A stretch of DNA of 64,000 nt. Origin: Datura wrightii. Taxonomy: Eukaryota > Streptophyta > Magnoliopsida > Solanales > Solanaceae. A model generated the notes under the pieces. That model did not search any database. It saw only the letters and a list, made by a program, of their open reading frames with translations, and had not been told where the DNA came from. Shown here piece by piece: positions 46,963 to 58,737 of this stretch. The translations under genes were made by a program, and so were the position numbers. The first letter of the stretch is position 1; each line of letters starts with the position of its first letter. Where the stretch lies: contig JASDFA010000006.1 of the NCBI GenBank assembly GCA_035772735.1, forward strand, positions 66,294,001 through 66,358,000. Reading direction: 5' to 3'.

Positions 46963-48165
46963 ATGGCTCCTAGGAGAATGAAGGGAAGGAGGAATGGGAA
47001 TGATGAAGGCCACGGAGATGGAAATGATCATGGGCATCAGCAAGCCCCACAAGTTCCGAAGCCCCAAGCACTAGAGCCAACTGCCCACACCGAGTTTTGG
47101 GATGCGATTCAGATGTTGGCGCAGGTCCTGACCGCACAGGTTAATTAGTAGGCTATTGCACAAGTTCCACAGAATGGCAATGTAGCGGTGACTCGGATTA
47201 GAGACTTCTTGAGGATGAACCCTCTCGAGTTCACGGGATCAAAGGTGGATGAGGATCCACACGAGTTCATTGAAGGGATCTTGAAGGTCACTCAAGTTAT
47301 GGCGGTGACAAATGGGGAGTGTGTAGACTTGCACTCATATCAGCTAAAGAAGGTCGCTCATATTTGGTACAAGCAATGGAAGGATAACAGGACGCGGGAG
47401 CGGGCTCTATCAGCTGGGATGAGTTCCACATGGCCTTTCTCTATAGGTTCTTCCCTTGGGAGATGAGAGAATTCAAAGCAACTATGTTTTTTAACCTCAA
47501 GCAAGGAAAGATGACACTGCTGGAGTATTTGCTTGAGTTCACCTGGTTGTCAAAGTACACCCCAGAGTTGGTGATGGATTAGAGGGCGCGGGTGAGCCGA
47601 TTTGTTCATGGTGTGGCTAGTTATTTAGACAAGGATTGCAGGACTACCATGCTTCATCAAGATATGGACTTTTCTCGCATAGTGTTGTATGCCCAACAGA
47701 TGGAGGCGGCTCATGTGAGGGAGAGAGACAAAGAGAGCTCGGACAGATAGTCGTGGCTTTCCACATCAGAGTTCCGACGGTGGCTACCATCCATAGTTTC
47801 AGCAGAGGTCACTAGTCCCAGCACCATTTCCAGCTAGTGTCCTATCTAGACCCAGGGGTGATTAGAGGAGCAGGGCTTCAGGGTCAGGGGATCAGAGGAG
47901 CACCCAATTAGAGTATACCTCTCCAGCCTGTGGGAAGTGCAGCAAGAGTCACCTCGGGGAGTGCCTACTCGGTTCAGATATCTGCTTTAGGTGTGGTAGA
48001 ACTGGGCACATGCGCCGAGCATGTCCATATTCTAGATAGGGTGATGATAGGGGTCGAGCACAGACCACCAAGACAGCAGCAACTCCAGCCCGTTCAGCTC
48101 CACAGGGAGCATCTACTAGTGGGGTTGGCAGTCAGCACCAAAATCAATTATATGCCCTTGCCTCA
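46963..48165 (+). pseudogene. Element D gag (decayed)
   Basis: The start MAPRRMKGRRNG at 46963 is the chromovirus gag N-terminus. It is followed by HTEFWDAIQMLAQVL and a stop near 47145. It continues with IRDFLRMNPLEFTGSKVDEDPHEFIEG (47190-47275) and, after a frameshift near 47410, with the core FNLKQGKMTLLEYLLEF. An intact zinc knuckle CFRCGRTGHMRRAC lies at 47983-48024, preceded by a CGKC…HLGEC half-site. Stops and frameshifts prevent a full product. Confidence 0.82.
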
Positions 48166-51100
48166 AGCCAAGAGCAGGAGACTTTGCCAGACGTGGTCAC
48201 TGGTTTGTTGCGTGCCTTTCATATTGATGTTTATGAATTGTTAGACCTAAGAGCCACCTTGTCTTTCGTGACTCCTTACATTGCTAGTAATTTTGGAGTT
48301 AGTCCTGAAATTCTGTCAGAACCATTCTCCGTATCTACCCTAGTTGGTGATTCAGTTGTGGCTAGGCGAGTATATAGAGGTTGCCCTATTACTATGTTGC
48401 ATAAGGTTACCTCCGCAGATTTGGTAGAGTTAGCCATGACTGACTTTGATGTTATTCTTGGTATGGATTGGTTGTTTGCATGTTATGATTCAATTAATTG
48501 TAGGACCCATACCGTGGAGTTCCGTTTTTCGGGTGAGTCAGTTTTGGAGTGGAAGGGTAGTTCGGTAGGGCCAGCAAGTTAGTTTATTTCCTATCTTAAG
48601 GCTAGGAAGATGATCACTAAGGGGTGTATGTACCACCTAGTTAGGGTTAAGGATGTGGAGTTTGAGACCCCGATTATTCAGTAAGTTCCAGTGGTGTCCG
48701 AATATCCAGAGGTGTTTCCTGAGGATTTTCCAGGTGTTCCTCCAGAAAGGGAAATTGATTTCGATATTGATCTATTGCTAGATACACATTCTATTTCTAT
48801 CCCTTCTTACAGGATGGCTCCAGCCAAGCTAAAGGAAATGAAGGATCAGTTAAAGGATCTGTTAGATAAGGGCTTCATTAGACTGAGCCAGTCTCCATGG
48901 GGTGCACCAGTTCTATTTGTTCGGAAGAAGGATGATTCCCTTCGCATATGTATTGATTATCGGTAGTTGAACAAGGTTACCATCAAGAACAGGTACCCCT
49001 TACCCAGGATCGATGACTTGTTTGACTAGCTTCAAGGTTCCAAGTGCTTCTCTAAGATCGATCTCAGGTACAGGTATCATCAACTTAGAGTTCGGGAGAG
49101 TGACATCCCAAAAGTCGCTTTTAGGACTCGGTATGGTCTCTATGAATTTATTGTTATGTATTTTGGGCTAACCAATTCTCTTGTAGCTTTTATGAATCTA
49201 ATGAATAGGGTGTTCAAGCAATATTTGGATATGTTCGTGATCATGTTCATCAACGACATTCTTATATACTCGTGGAGCGAGGAGGAGTATGCCACTCATT
49301 TGAGGATAGTGCTGCAAACCCTCAAGAATCGTCAGTTGTATGCAAAGTTTAGCAAGTGTGAATTTTGTCTAAAATCGGTAGAATTTCTGAGACACGTAGT
49401 ATCAGGCGAAGGCTTACGGGTAGATTCCCAGAAGATTGAAGCGGTGAAGAATTGGCCTAGACCGGTGAATCCTTCAGAAATTCAGAGTTTCTTGGGCATA
49501 GCAGGCAACTACCAAAGATTTGTTGAGGGCTTTCCATCAATTGCGGCCCCATTGACTAGGTTGTCTCATAAAAAGGTGAAATTCCAATGGTCGGATGCTT
49601 GTGATAAAAGCTTCCAAGAGTTGAAGACCTGACTCACTTCAGCACCAGTGTTGACCTTACGCGAGGGTACCGATTGCTTCGTTGTCTATTATGATGCTTT
49701 GAGAGTTGGGCTGGGATGTGTGTTGATGCAATGTGGGAAAGTAATAGCATATGCTTCGAGACAGTTGAAAGTTCATGAAAAGAATTACCCGACCCATGAT
49801 CTCGAGTGGGCCGCGGTGGTGTTTGTATTGAAGATATGGAGGCATTAGTTGTATGGGGTCCACGTGGAGGTATTCACGGATCACAAGAGTTTGCAATATG
49901 TGTTCACACAGAAGGATCTAAATCATCAGCAAAGGAGGTGGTTGGAATTACTTAAGGACTATGAAATGAGTGTCCTTTACCACCCAGGCAAGGCTAATAT
50001 GGTTGCGGATGCACTTAGTAGACTCTCCATGGAAAGTGTGTACACGTAGATGAGGGAAAGAAGGAGTTGGTGAGTGATCTCCACTGACTCGCAAGACTGG
50101 GAGTTAGATTGATCGACTCGGCCGATGGCGGTGTTGTTGTGCATAATAGGCCAGAATCGTCCTTGGTAGTTGATGTTAAATCTAGGCAGGATGAGAATCC
50201 AATATTGAGGAAGTTGAAGAAGGGGTACGGAGTCAGAAGGTGAAGGTTTTCTCCCAAGGGGGAGATGGTGTGCTACCATACCAGGGTCGACTATGTGTTT
50301 CGAATGTAAGGAATTTGAGAGTTCGGATATTGCATAAGGCAGATGGTACCAAATATTCCATTCATCCATGATCCACGACGATGTATCGGGATTTGTGAGA
50401 AATCTATTGGTGGGAGGGTATGAAGAAGGATATTGCGGAGTTCGTAGCAAAATGTCCAAACTGCCAGCAAGTGAAAGTCGAACATCAAAGGCCGGGAGGT
50501 GTACTTCAGGATATCAGCATCCCCACTTTGAAGTGGGAAGAAATTAATATGGATTTTGGTACAGGCCTACCTCGTACTCACCGAAACTATGATTCCATTT
50601 GGGCGGTGGTGGACAGGCTGACTAAGGCAGCACATTTCCTACCGGTCAAGACCACGGATTCAGCGGATGATTATGCTAATTTGTATATTCAGGAGTTGGC
50701 TTGACTTCATGGAGTGCCCTTTTCTATTATTTCAGACCGAGGTACTTAGTTTACCTCCCAATTCTGGCGTTCTTTTCAAAAAGGGCTTGGGACGCAGGTT
50801 AAGCTTAGTACAGCCTTCCATCCGCAAATAGACGACCAGGTAGAGCGAACCATTCAGACCCTTGAGGATATGATGAGGGCATGTGTTATGGATTTTAAAG
50901 ATAGTGGGGATGATCATTTGCCCTTGATCGAGTTTGCTTATAATAACAGTTCCCACTCTAGTATCCAAATTGCACCGTTCGAGGCTTTTTATGGGCGGAG
51001 GTGTAGATCTCCCATCGGATGGTTCGAGGTTGGTAAGGCAGCTATGAGAGGACCATATTTGGCTCATGAGGTAATGGTGAAGGTTCAGTTGATAAGGGAC

Positions 51101-51607
51101 CGGTTGAAAACCACTCAGAGTCGTCAAAAATCATATGCTGATGTGAAGAGAAGAGATTTGGAGTTTGATGTGGATGATTGGGTATTTCTAAAGGTATCTC
51201 CCATGAAGGGAGTCATGCGGTTCGGAAAGAAAGGTAAACTTAGTCCCCGCTATGTTGGCCCCTACTGGGTTGAGAGAAGAGTTGGCAAAGTGGCGTATGA
51301 GTTGGACTTACCCTTGGAGCTACCCTCGGTTCATCCCATCTATGATGTGTCACTTTTGAAAAAGTGCTTCGGTGATCTAGCCTTGGTAGTTCTGGTAGAC
51401 AGCATTGGAGTGAAGGAAAACCTTAGTTATGAAGAAATTCCCGTTGAAATGCTGGATCGATAGGTTCAGAGGATGAGGAACAAAGAAGTAGCTTTAGTAA
51501 AGGTGTTATGGAGAAATCAGCATGTTGAGGGAGCTACGTGGGAAGCCAAAGCAGATATGATAGCTAAATACCCTCATTTGTTCCCTACCGGCTTAGTTTC
51601 AATTTGA
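48166..51607 (+). pseudogene. Element D pol: protease to chromodomain (decayed)
   Basis: Protease (48184-48582): the active site DPGA has become DLRA. RT (48691-49400): KKDDSLRICIDYR is present, and the catalytic box reads FIND at 49246-49257, with asparagine for the first aspartate. RNase H: YYDAL, TDHK and MVADAL; the usual YCDAS is changed. Integrase: CPNC zinc-finger end, MDFGTGLP, SDRGT followed by a stop, then a conserved VERTIQTLEDM, so the D, D and E positions are all still visible. Chromodomain: 51437-51607, ending …HLFPTG at a natural stop. Disabling stops at 48964, 49027, 49846, 50747 and 51461 are TAG in place of glutamine; those at 49630 and 50702 are TGA in place of arginine. 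Confidence 0.88.
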
Positions 51608-51840
51608 GGTACAAGTTTTTCCCTAAACCTTTAATCATGTTTTTCCCATTCAGTTCATGTGTACAAGTTTGTTTTATGATATTGTAAATGTATGTGATGT
51701 CTGAATTGAGTTTAGCTATGTAGTTCCTCTCGGAGGTAGTCGTTTCGTCAGTTTTCGACTCAAATGATTGGTAATCATATATGGTGATAGCTTGTTTCTG
51801 AGTTTTCTGCATATTTATAACATTCGAGGATGAATGTTCC

Positions 51841-51854
51841 TAAGGGGGAGATAT
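51841..51854 (+). promoter_or_regulatory. Element D polypurine tract
   Basis: 'aagggggagatat' directly before the 3' LTR, after the 'cattcgaggatgaatgttcc' box. Confidence 0.8.
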
Positions 51855-53981
51855 TTTTATAACCCAGGAATTCAAGGATCAGACCCGAAAGTGAAAACAA
51901 AGGAAAACTGAAAATTCGCACTAGGTCAAGAACGAGTCATAAGGAGTGACCATGAGTCGTGAAGTGACTCGTGGTCAACTTGGTTTGGCAAAGTCTGAGT
52001 GAGGAGGTCACAGGCCTGACCACGAGTCGTGGTCAGACCTCACGACTCACGAGGTCACCGGTGATCAACTCTTGAGGATTGGCAATATTGGGATAGGCAG
52101 TGTAGGCCACGGAAGGTGACCAAGAGTCGTGGTATGACCTCACAACTAGTGAAGTCACCCGTGGGGTTCCCTTGGAGTTTTGGGAATGGACTCAATGGAT
52201 CAAGGCCACAAGTTGTGCCCTATGGAAATGACCCGTTAGGTCCCTCATGAGGACTGGCGAGCAGAGATTTTCGGCATTTTATTGAGGGTGTTTTCGTAAT
52301 TTCCTAAGTCCCTAAGGCCTAAACTACGTCGATTTGGATATTTCTGAGTGTGATAAGAGGAGTTAAGTCCCTATTGCATGCTCATTCTCATGGAAGGATT
52401 TTATAGAAGTTTTTAGGAGATTCAAGGCCTTCTTCCCAAAATTTTCATCAATTTCTTTGTAAGTGTTCAGGGAACTTTAAGTCCATCTACTCCTAGGTAT
52501 GTAGGGTTTTAAAATGGGTGCGATTCTTCTTCACCCATGCCCAATTTCAAGTTGATTCATGAATTCTCTTATTCAAATTCCATGGGGTTTTACCCAAAGC
52601 GTGAAGATATGATTTCTCTTTATGGATATAATTCTTTTGAGTTTTAATTATTGGATTATGCATGTTGGGCATGTTTTATATTATTTTTTTCAAAATCATG
52701 TTTCAATCTTTTTAAATTTAAATTGCCCATTTATGAAAGTTCATGGAAATTATGATTTATGATGAATGTTCATTATTTTAAGTTTATTGATTATGGAAAT
52801 GCATGAATCCAAGTTACCCATGTTTATGAGCATATTTTGAAAGAATTGAGTATGATGAAGCATAGGGCAATGCCCACATGATGAAGAATAATTTATGATT
52901 TATGAAACGAATTTCATGATTTATCGATTTATGAAATTGGCCGATGAAAAAGGGTCGTGATTTTTGGCTAAGCATGTTTTAACGGGCACCAATGATGATA
53001 AATGTTATATCTTAGCCAATGAATATTATCCATGATGTTAATGATTTATATATAAGCCTATATGCATGTTTTTGGGAGCCGTGTCTAGCACCGAGCAATC
53101 TGGTGTTCAAAGGACTACACCGATGTCTCATAACCACGTGCCACTATGGGTTGTAAATGTTATGATGTATTGATGATGATCCCCTCAAATGTGATATCAC
53201 GCCTTATGCGCGACCCTCGCCTGGCAAGCCAAGGTCGACTCGACCTAGTTGAGCGAGATAGTGGGGCATCATGAAAGGCTCTACCATGATGGTGTCGGTT
53301 ATGACGAGTCCTCCCATTGTTCTGCATGTTTTATGCATTGTTATGTTTATGTTATTGGCTTAAGTTATATTATGATAAATTTATTTACGATTATGATAAT
53401 GAATGATTATGAATGATTTGAAAGTCTTGAGCCCTATGTTTTAATTACAAAGATTTTTATGCAAGCATGATGTCCTTCTCCTATGTCTATTTATGAGTTT
53501 ACTTTACTTTTAAAATGTCCATTTTACTTGCCTTGCATACTCAGTACATTCCACGTACTGACCGCATACTTTCTATACTGTATCATTTCATGATAGAGGG
53601 TCCAGATCTCAATCTCATCCTCATACTTAGTCCATTACAACCTACGATATCAGCTTGCTAGTGAGTCCTCATGTTTCGAGGGCCGTTTGATAAATTTCCC
53701 TGTTGATTATGTTTCAGTATTGCTCGGGTTAGTTGGGGATGTTGTCCCATCAACCCATCTTATGTATTAGAGGTTTTCTGACAAATGCATAATACTCAAC
53801 TTACGTAAATGTTTGGTATTTCTTGATGTTATTTCATGGTTACATTTCTGCGATGTGTGATGCTTAATATTCTTTTTATTTAAATGATATTAGTTGAATG
53901 TGAGTACCATGGGTTGACTTGGGGTCTCTCAGGGTCCCATTTCCCGTGTCTACGATCCGGGTGTACGTTCGGGTCATGACA
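51855..53981 (+). mobile_element. Element D, 3' LTR
   Basis: A 2127-bp LTR starting TTTTATAACCC (the second base mutated from TG) and ending GGTCATGACA. It pairs with 44612-46753. Element C pol resumes directly after the GTGCA target repeat. Confidence 0.9.
53542..53682 (+). repeat. Conserved LTR hairpin triad (D 3' LTR)
   Basis: CAGTACATTCCACGTACTG (53542-53560), TGTATCATTTCATGATAGA (53579-53597) and GTCCTCATGTTTCGAGGG (53665-53682). Confidence 0.75.
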
Positions 53982-53986
53982 GTGCA

Positions 53987-54709
53987 TGATCGATTTTAAG
54001 GGTAATTGGGATGACCATTTGCCTCTTACCGAGTTTGCGTGCAACTACAACTACCACTCTAGCATTCAGATGGTCCTATTTGAAGCATTATATGGTAGGA
54101 GGTGTAGATATCCTATAGGGTGGTTCAAGGTTGGTGAAGCTATCTTGATAGGGCCATACTCAGTTTACGAGGCAATGCAGAAGGTTCAACTCATCCGAGA
54201 AAGATTGGAAATAGCTCAGAGCCGCCAGAAGTCTTAGGTCGATGTGCGGAGAAGAGAGTTGGAGATTGAAGTTGATTACTGGGTTTACCTAAAAATTTCG
54301 CCCATGAAAGGGGTGATGAGGTTCGAAAAGAAGGGGAAGCTCAATAAAAAGATATGTGGGACCCTATAGAATATTGAGGCGTACTGGCAATTTAGCCTAT
54401 GAGCTAGAATTACCTTCAGAATTAGCACTTGTGCACCCAGTATTCCATGTGTCACTTTCGAAGAAGTACATCGGGGATGTAACCTTAGTTGTGCCATTGG
54501 ACAATGAAGGAATAAAAGATAGTCTCTCATATGAGGAGGTACTACTCTAGATCCATGACTGTCAGGTTCGTGAGTTAGAGAACAAGGAAATAACTTTAGT
54601 CAAGATATTATGGAGAAATCAGCAGGTGGAGGGAGCTACGTGGGAGGCCGAAGGAGATATGATGGTCGCATACCCACACTTGTTCTCTATCGACTTTGTT
54701 ACAGCCTAA
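53987..54709 (+). pseudogene. Element C pol, part 2: integrase C-terminus and chromodomain
   Basis: This continues the gene interrupted at 44611. An open stretch to 54237 carries the late integrase core (DDHLPLTEFAC, LYGRRCRYPIGWF). Next comes the SPMKGVMRF…KKGKL block. After a frameshift near 54345 there follows the GPYRI…YELELPSEL…VHPVFHVSL region, then a chromodomain with VKILWRNQQVEGATWEAEGDM and a natural stop at 54707-54709. One TAG near 54548 lies between them. Confidence 0.85.
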
Positions 54710-54936
54710 AATGTTAGTTTTCCTTAGAGACAGATTTAGTTGTTGGATTCAATTCATGTATACAAGTTTGCTTTATGACTTTGGATGTATGTATGAAAAA
54801 TGGATTCGGTTCAGTTATGTATTTTGAAGCAAAGGCAGTCATTCTAACCGTTTTGGAATTAAACGAACAGTATTAGAATTTTTTTTTATTATTCTCTACT
54901 TTCCTATGTGTTTTCCAACATTCGAGGATGAATGTC

Positions 54937-54952
54937 CCCGAGGGGGAGATAT
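54937..54952 (+). promoter_or_regulatory. Element C polypurine tract
   Basis: 'cccgagggggagatat' directly before the 3' LTR, after the same 'cattcgaggatgaatgt' box as in B and D. Confidence 0.8.
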
Positions 54953-55905
54953 TGTAATGCCCTGTAAACTCAAGGACTAGATTCGAGACTGAAATCAGAA
55001 AAGCTGGAAATATGCAGAAATTGTCATAGAATGACTCACCTAACGAGTCATTGAGATACCCAATGACCCGTTAGGTCATCATGGGAAGGAGGTTTGAGAA
55101 TTTATAAGGGAGAGATAGTGTACCCAACGGAAGACCTCATGAGTCATCGTCAGTCCCACGACCCGTTAGGTCATTCGTGAGCAGGCCGGGTCAGGAATTT
55201 AAATAGTTGGGCAGTGTACTTGACAGATGGTGACCACGAGTTGTGATCACCAGTAACGACTCGTTAGTTCCCCTGATACCAGCACTAGTCAATTTTTAGG
55301 CAGTGCACCTAACGAGTGTCACCACGAGTCATGGTCACTGACCATGACCCGTTAGGTCACCGTGGCAGTTTTTCCCTACGACTTTCTAAAGTCTATTTAG
55401 TAACTTCCTATTCTCCTAAACTTCAAACTACATCGTTTTAGTCATAATTTAAGACCTATCAGTGGAGAAAAATGGTTTATTCCTCATTCCCACTCTAAGT
55501 TTTCTGAAAAGTCATCGTAAGCTCTCTTCTCAAGAACCCTTCAAAAAAGCCTAGGGTTTTCCTCCATTGCAATAGTCCCAAGTTTTCTCCTTCAAGAAAC
55601 TTCAACTCAGGTATGTGGGAATTCAACAAGGGAAATTTTTCTTCCCTTGTGTCCCCCAAAACCCTCCCATAGTCTCTCTATCAGTTTTAGCCCTAAGTAT
55701 TCCAATACAAAGAAATTATATGTTATTATTTGTTAATTTCACATAGAATGATATCCTTGCTTATTATTGATATGATCTCCATCAATTCTTACCTGAATTG
55801 TTGATGTTCTTGCCAAAGTAAATTTAAGCCCTAAATTTTTGAGTAAAAACTATTTGTGTACTAAATTCTGTCTAGTTTGTGAAGTGTGATTTGGGCTGAA
55901 TTTTC

Positions 55906-57312
55906 TGTTCGCGTGATTGTGGGTATATAAAACGACACGCAAGTGCACGTGGTCGAACAAGTAGTAAAGTGGCTTTAGTAAGCCAAGTGCCGATCCCACA
56001 AAGACTTGGATGAAGTGCAATCTGCCCAAGTGTACTATATTTTACTTCTAAAAATGCAGACAACAGTGTAACCAAAAGTTTGATATTTTGTTTTATAATT
56101 TTTATACTAAAGCTAAAACAATTATCTACACTATGAATGAGAGCATGTTGAGGTTAAACGAACATGTAATGAAATTAATTATCATTATAATTTGGTTAAT
56201 CTTTTCCTCCAGTTGCTAGCCAAGAACTATTGCCAAGAGATTAAAACTCTCGTATTTAACCTCACTTAAGAATCATGAACCATCCACCTACATTTCTGTG
56301 ATTAAATGCAATTCATGTTCTAGCCATACAAACTCGGTTCCTAATTTGACTAATACGACTTTCAAGTATATTTCTATCCTGAAAGCAAAGCAAGACTCAA
56401 TTTTCCCAAACCAAGTAAAGAACATATCCTATTAATTCACAACTTTCCAATTTCTTGCTCTCTCGAGTGAAACCGGACTTTTTAGATGTACATTAACGTA
56501 GGCCACACATTAATGCAGTAAGAACAAGAATTAATAGAACAACATGGAAGAAAAGATGAAAAACCAAAGAATCAATGATCACATTTCATCACAATTGTTC
56601 ATAACCTCAGCAAGAAGAGGAATTGGCCACTCATTTGTGGATTAAACATCTTTAAATGAGTGTTAATCATACAAGCAATTGAATTACAGAAGAAAGAAAG
56701 AGAGAAAAAACCCTGATATTTTCGTCCCTCAACTGCCTGTAACCCACATCCTTGCTCCACCAAGTCAGAATATTGAAAAATGAACATAAGTGTTCTATTT
56801 ATACTACTGGGAATTTTTCTCGGAATAACGAGCAACGTGTCACGGAGTGCATCGCGGAGCACTGCCTCCGTGACACGCTACGGACGCGGACCCTCACTGG
56901 AATTGGGGGTCCAGGAATTAAAGTTCAATGTGGCACGACGTGCAACGCGGAGCCAAGCCACCGTGCCACGCTACGAACGCGGACCCTCTCTGGAATTTGG
57001 GCGTAATTTCCCTATCCAGGCAGAAGGCCTCCGCGATGGCAGCGTGACATGGCTCCATCACGGAGCCCCTTTATTTCATGCTGTCCAATGCCTTGTTCCT
57101 TGCTCGCATCCAAGTCCAACCCTGATATCATCCAACATGCATTTAAGCTTCCCAAAATCACATTTTACCTGCAAAACAATGCTAATCATGTTGGTTAGTA
57201 TAAATTCACAATTTATTACCAATTACATGAGAAGGTATACACATTGATAGATAAACAAGGCAAAAATGGTACTTTTGAGTATCACTTGGGCATATAAATT
57301 TTCCCAAGATCA
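55906..57312 (-). mobile_element. Solo LTR of the E family
   Basis: A 1407-bp LTR, TGTTCGCGTG…CCAAGATCA, homologous to 61736-63119 and flanked by an exact TTTTC duplication (55901-55905, 57313-57317). C's 5' LTR shows the unoccupied site near 39064. Orientation is inferred from element E. It has a CpG-rich patch (56826-57060) with strong inverted repeats. The frames over this patch are compositional. Confidence 0.92.
56836..56969. repeat. Inverted-repeat pair in CpG-rich LTR patch
   Basis: CGTGTCACGGAG (56836-56847) pairs perfectly with CTCCGTGACACG (56866-56877). A second, weaker pair is GTGGCACG (56930-56937) with CGTGCCAC (56962-56969). The first stem is identical in element E (62678-62689 with 62708-62719). 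Confidence 0.8.
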
Positions 57313-58300
57313 TTTTCTAGTATTTTTTATTGTTTAGTTGTTGAGTAAATACTCCCTTTATAAGAATGATTTTAGCCTTTTCGGATAAGTTTTCTTTAAT
57401 TATTGAAATTTTTCCGTATTATGGAATTCCTATGTTGTTGGAATGAGTTGGGTTCTATATTATCTTCTTAGTAGGTCAGTTCAGTTAGAACGTAGAACCT
57501 GTTCAAAACTATTCAGAACTTGTCAACTGATCAGTTTGACTTCATTCTTTTCCCGAGGTGTCAGTGGTGCCTCCTGGTTATTAGAATCAGACTCAAAACT
57601 CAGTTTCTTTGGTCCACTAGGTGGTCATGACACTTTAGATAAACAGCTCTGACTAGCCTCAGGACCCCAGACAGATTACAGTTTGTTCTTAGATGGTTAC
57701 GACGCTTTTAGATAAGCAACTCAGACCAGTCTAGAACCCAGTTTTAGAATCTGGCCTGGTAAAACTCTCAAAGTACTTTCAGTCATGTATCCCTGACTAG
57801 TATTAGACCCTAGTTTCGAGCTATTAGCTTAATACGCAGTTTAGAAATTCTAGTGGGAGTAGGACTTAGCACCGAGCGGACCGGGTTTCCAGCGCACCCA
57901 GGTTCCCAGAACTACATTGCCAGTGTAGGTTACAGTATTTATTGTCCTGATTGGCCCCAGACTTATGTGATCACCCAATTCATGCCTTTATATCCTGGCA
58001 AGGTATATTGGGTCCTACCGTTGGGTGTATACATCGGATTCCACATCTAGCTCATGTGGGTATATGTCGGTTATAGACTCTCCCACTAGTCAGTCAAGTC
58101 CAGTTTCAGAATAAGAAACTCAGTTCAGTACAGTATCTCAGACTCAGAACTTTCAGACTTAGGGCATGTCCATGACCATCAGACAAGGTCATCTTGACCA
58201 TTTTAATTTACTTCAGTGGTTCAGTTCAGTATATTAGTTGGTCATTACATGTCATTTCAGTCTAGTTATTTATATTCAGCTATGCCTTCTCTCACTTACT

Positions 58301-58444
58301 CAGTACTTTCAAAGTACTGATACATACTTTTATGTTGTATCTTTTCATGATACAGTTGCAGGTTCTCAGACTCAGCACCATTAGTTGCCGCGGTTCAGAT
58401 CCTCCACCTTAGCAGTTGAAGTGTGAGTCCTCATCATTCGAGGG
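58301..58444 (+). repeat. Conserved LTR hairpin triad (C 3' LTR)
   Basis: CAGTACTTTCAAAGTACTG (58301-58319), TGTATCTTTTCATGATACA (58336-58354) and TCCTCATCATTCGAGGG (58428-58444). In the first stem the change to CTTT restores a longer pairing with AAAG. Confidence 0.75.
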
Positions 58445-58737
58445 CCTTATTTCATTTCTTTCAGTTAGTTTATTATTTTTAGCTAGAGTTAGAGTTAGCC
58501 GAGGGCTTGTCCCAGCAACTCATCAGTTAGAGGGCTTTCAGACATAGAATTAATTTCATACTTCAGATGTTCTTAAACTTTATGTTTTCAGTTTTATTTT
58601 CAATGCTATTATTTCAAAGCTTCCGCTATATTTGTTTTATTTAGAATACCAGTGTATGATACACCAGGGATTGACTTGGGGTCACTTGTGGCTTCAAGTA
58701 CCGTGTCCCATCCATGGTGTAGACTCGGGGTGTGACA

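Larger units (their letters stand above)
54953..58737 (+). mobile_element. Element C, 3' LTR (carrying an inserted solo LTR)
   Basis: TGTAATGCCC…GGGTGTGACA. Without the 1407-bp insertion and its 5-bp duplication it is about 2373 bp, close to the 2387 bp of the 5' LTR. Element B's LTR resumes after 58737. Confidence 0.9.

Noticed and set aside
49977..50459. 160-codon minus-strand frame
   Set aside because: It is antisense to the RNase H-integrase junction of element D, with no motif of its own.
56752..57247. Two overlapping frames in the solo LTR, repeated at 62594-62987
   Set aside because: They lie across LTR sequence with inverted repeats, no motif or start context supports translation, and the two copies differ by frame-changing deletions.
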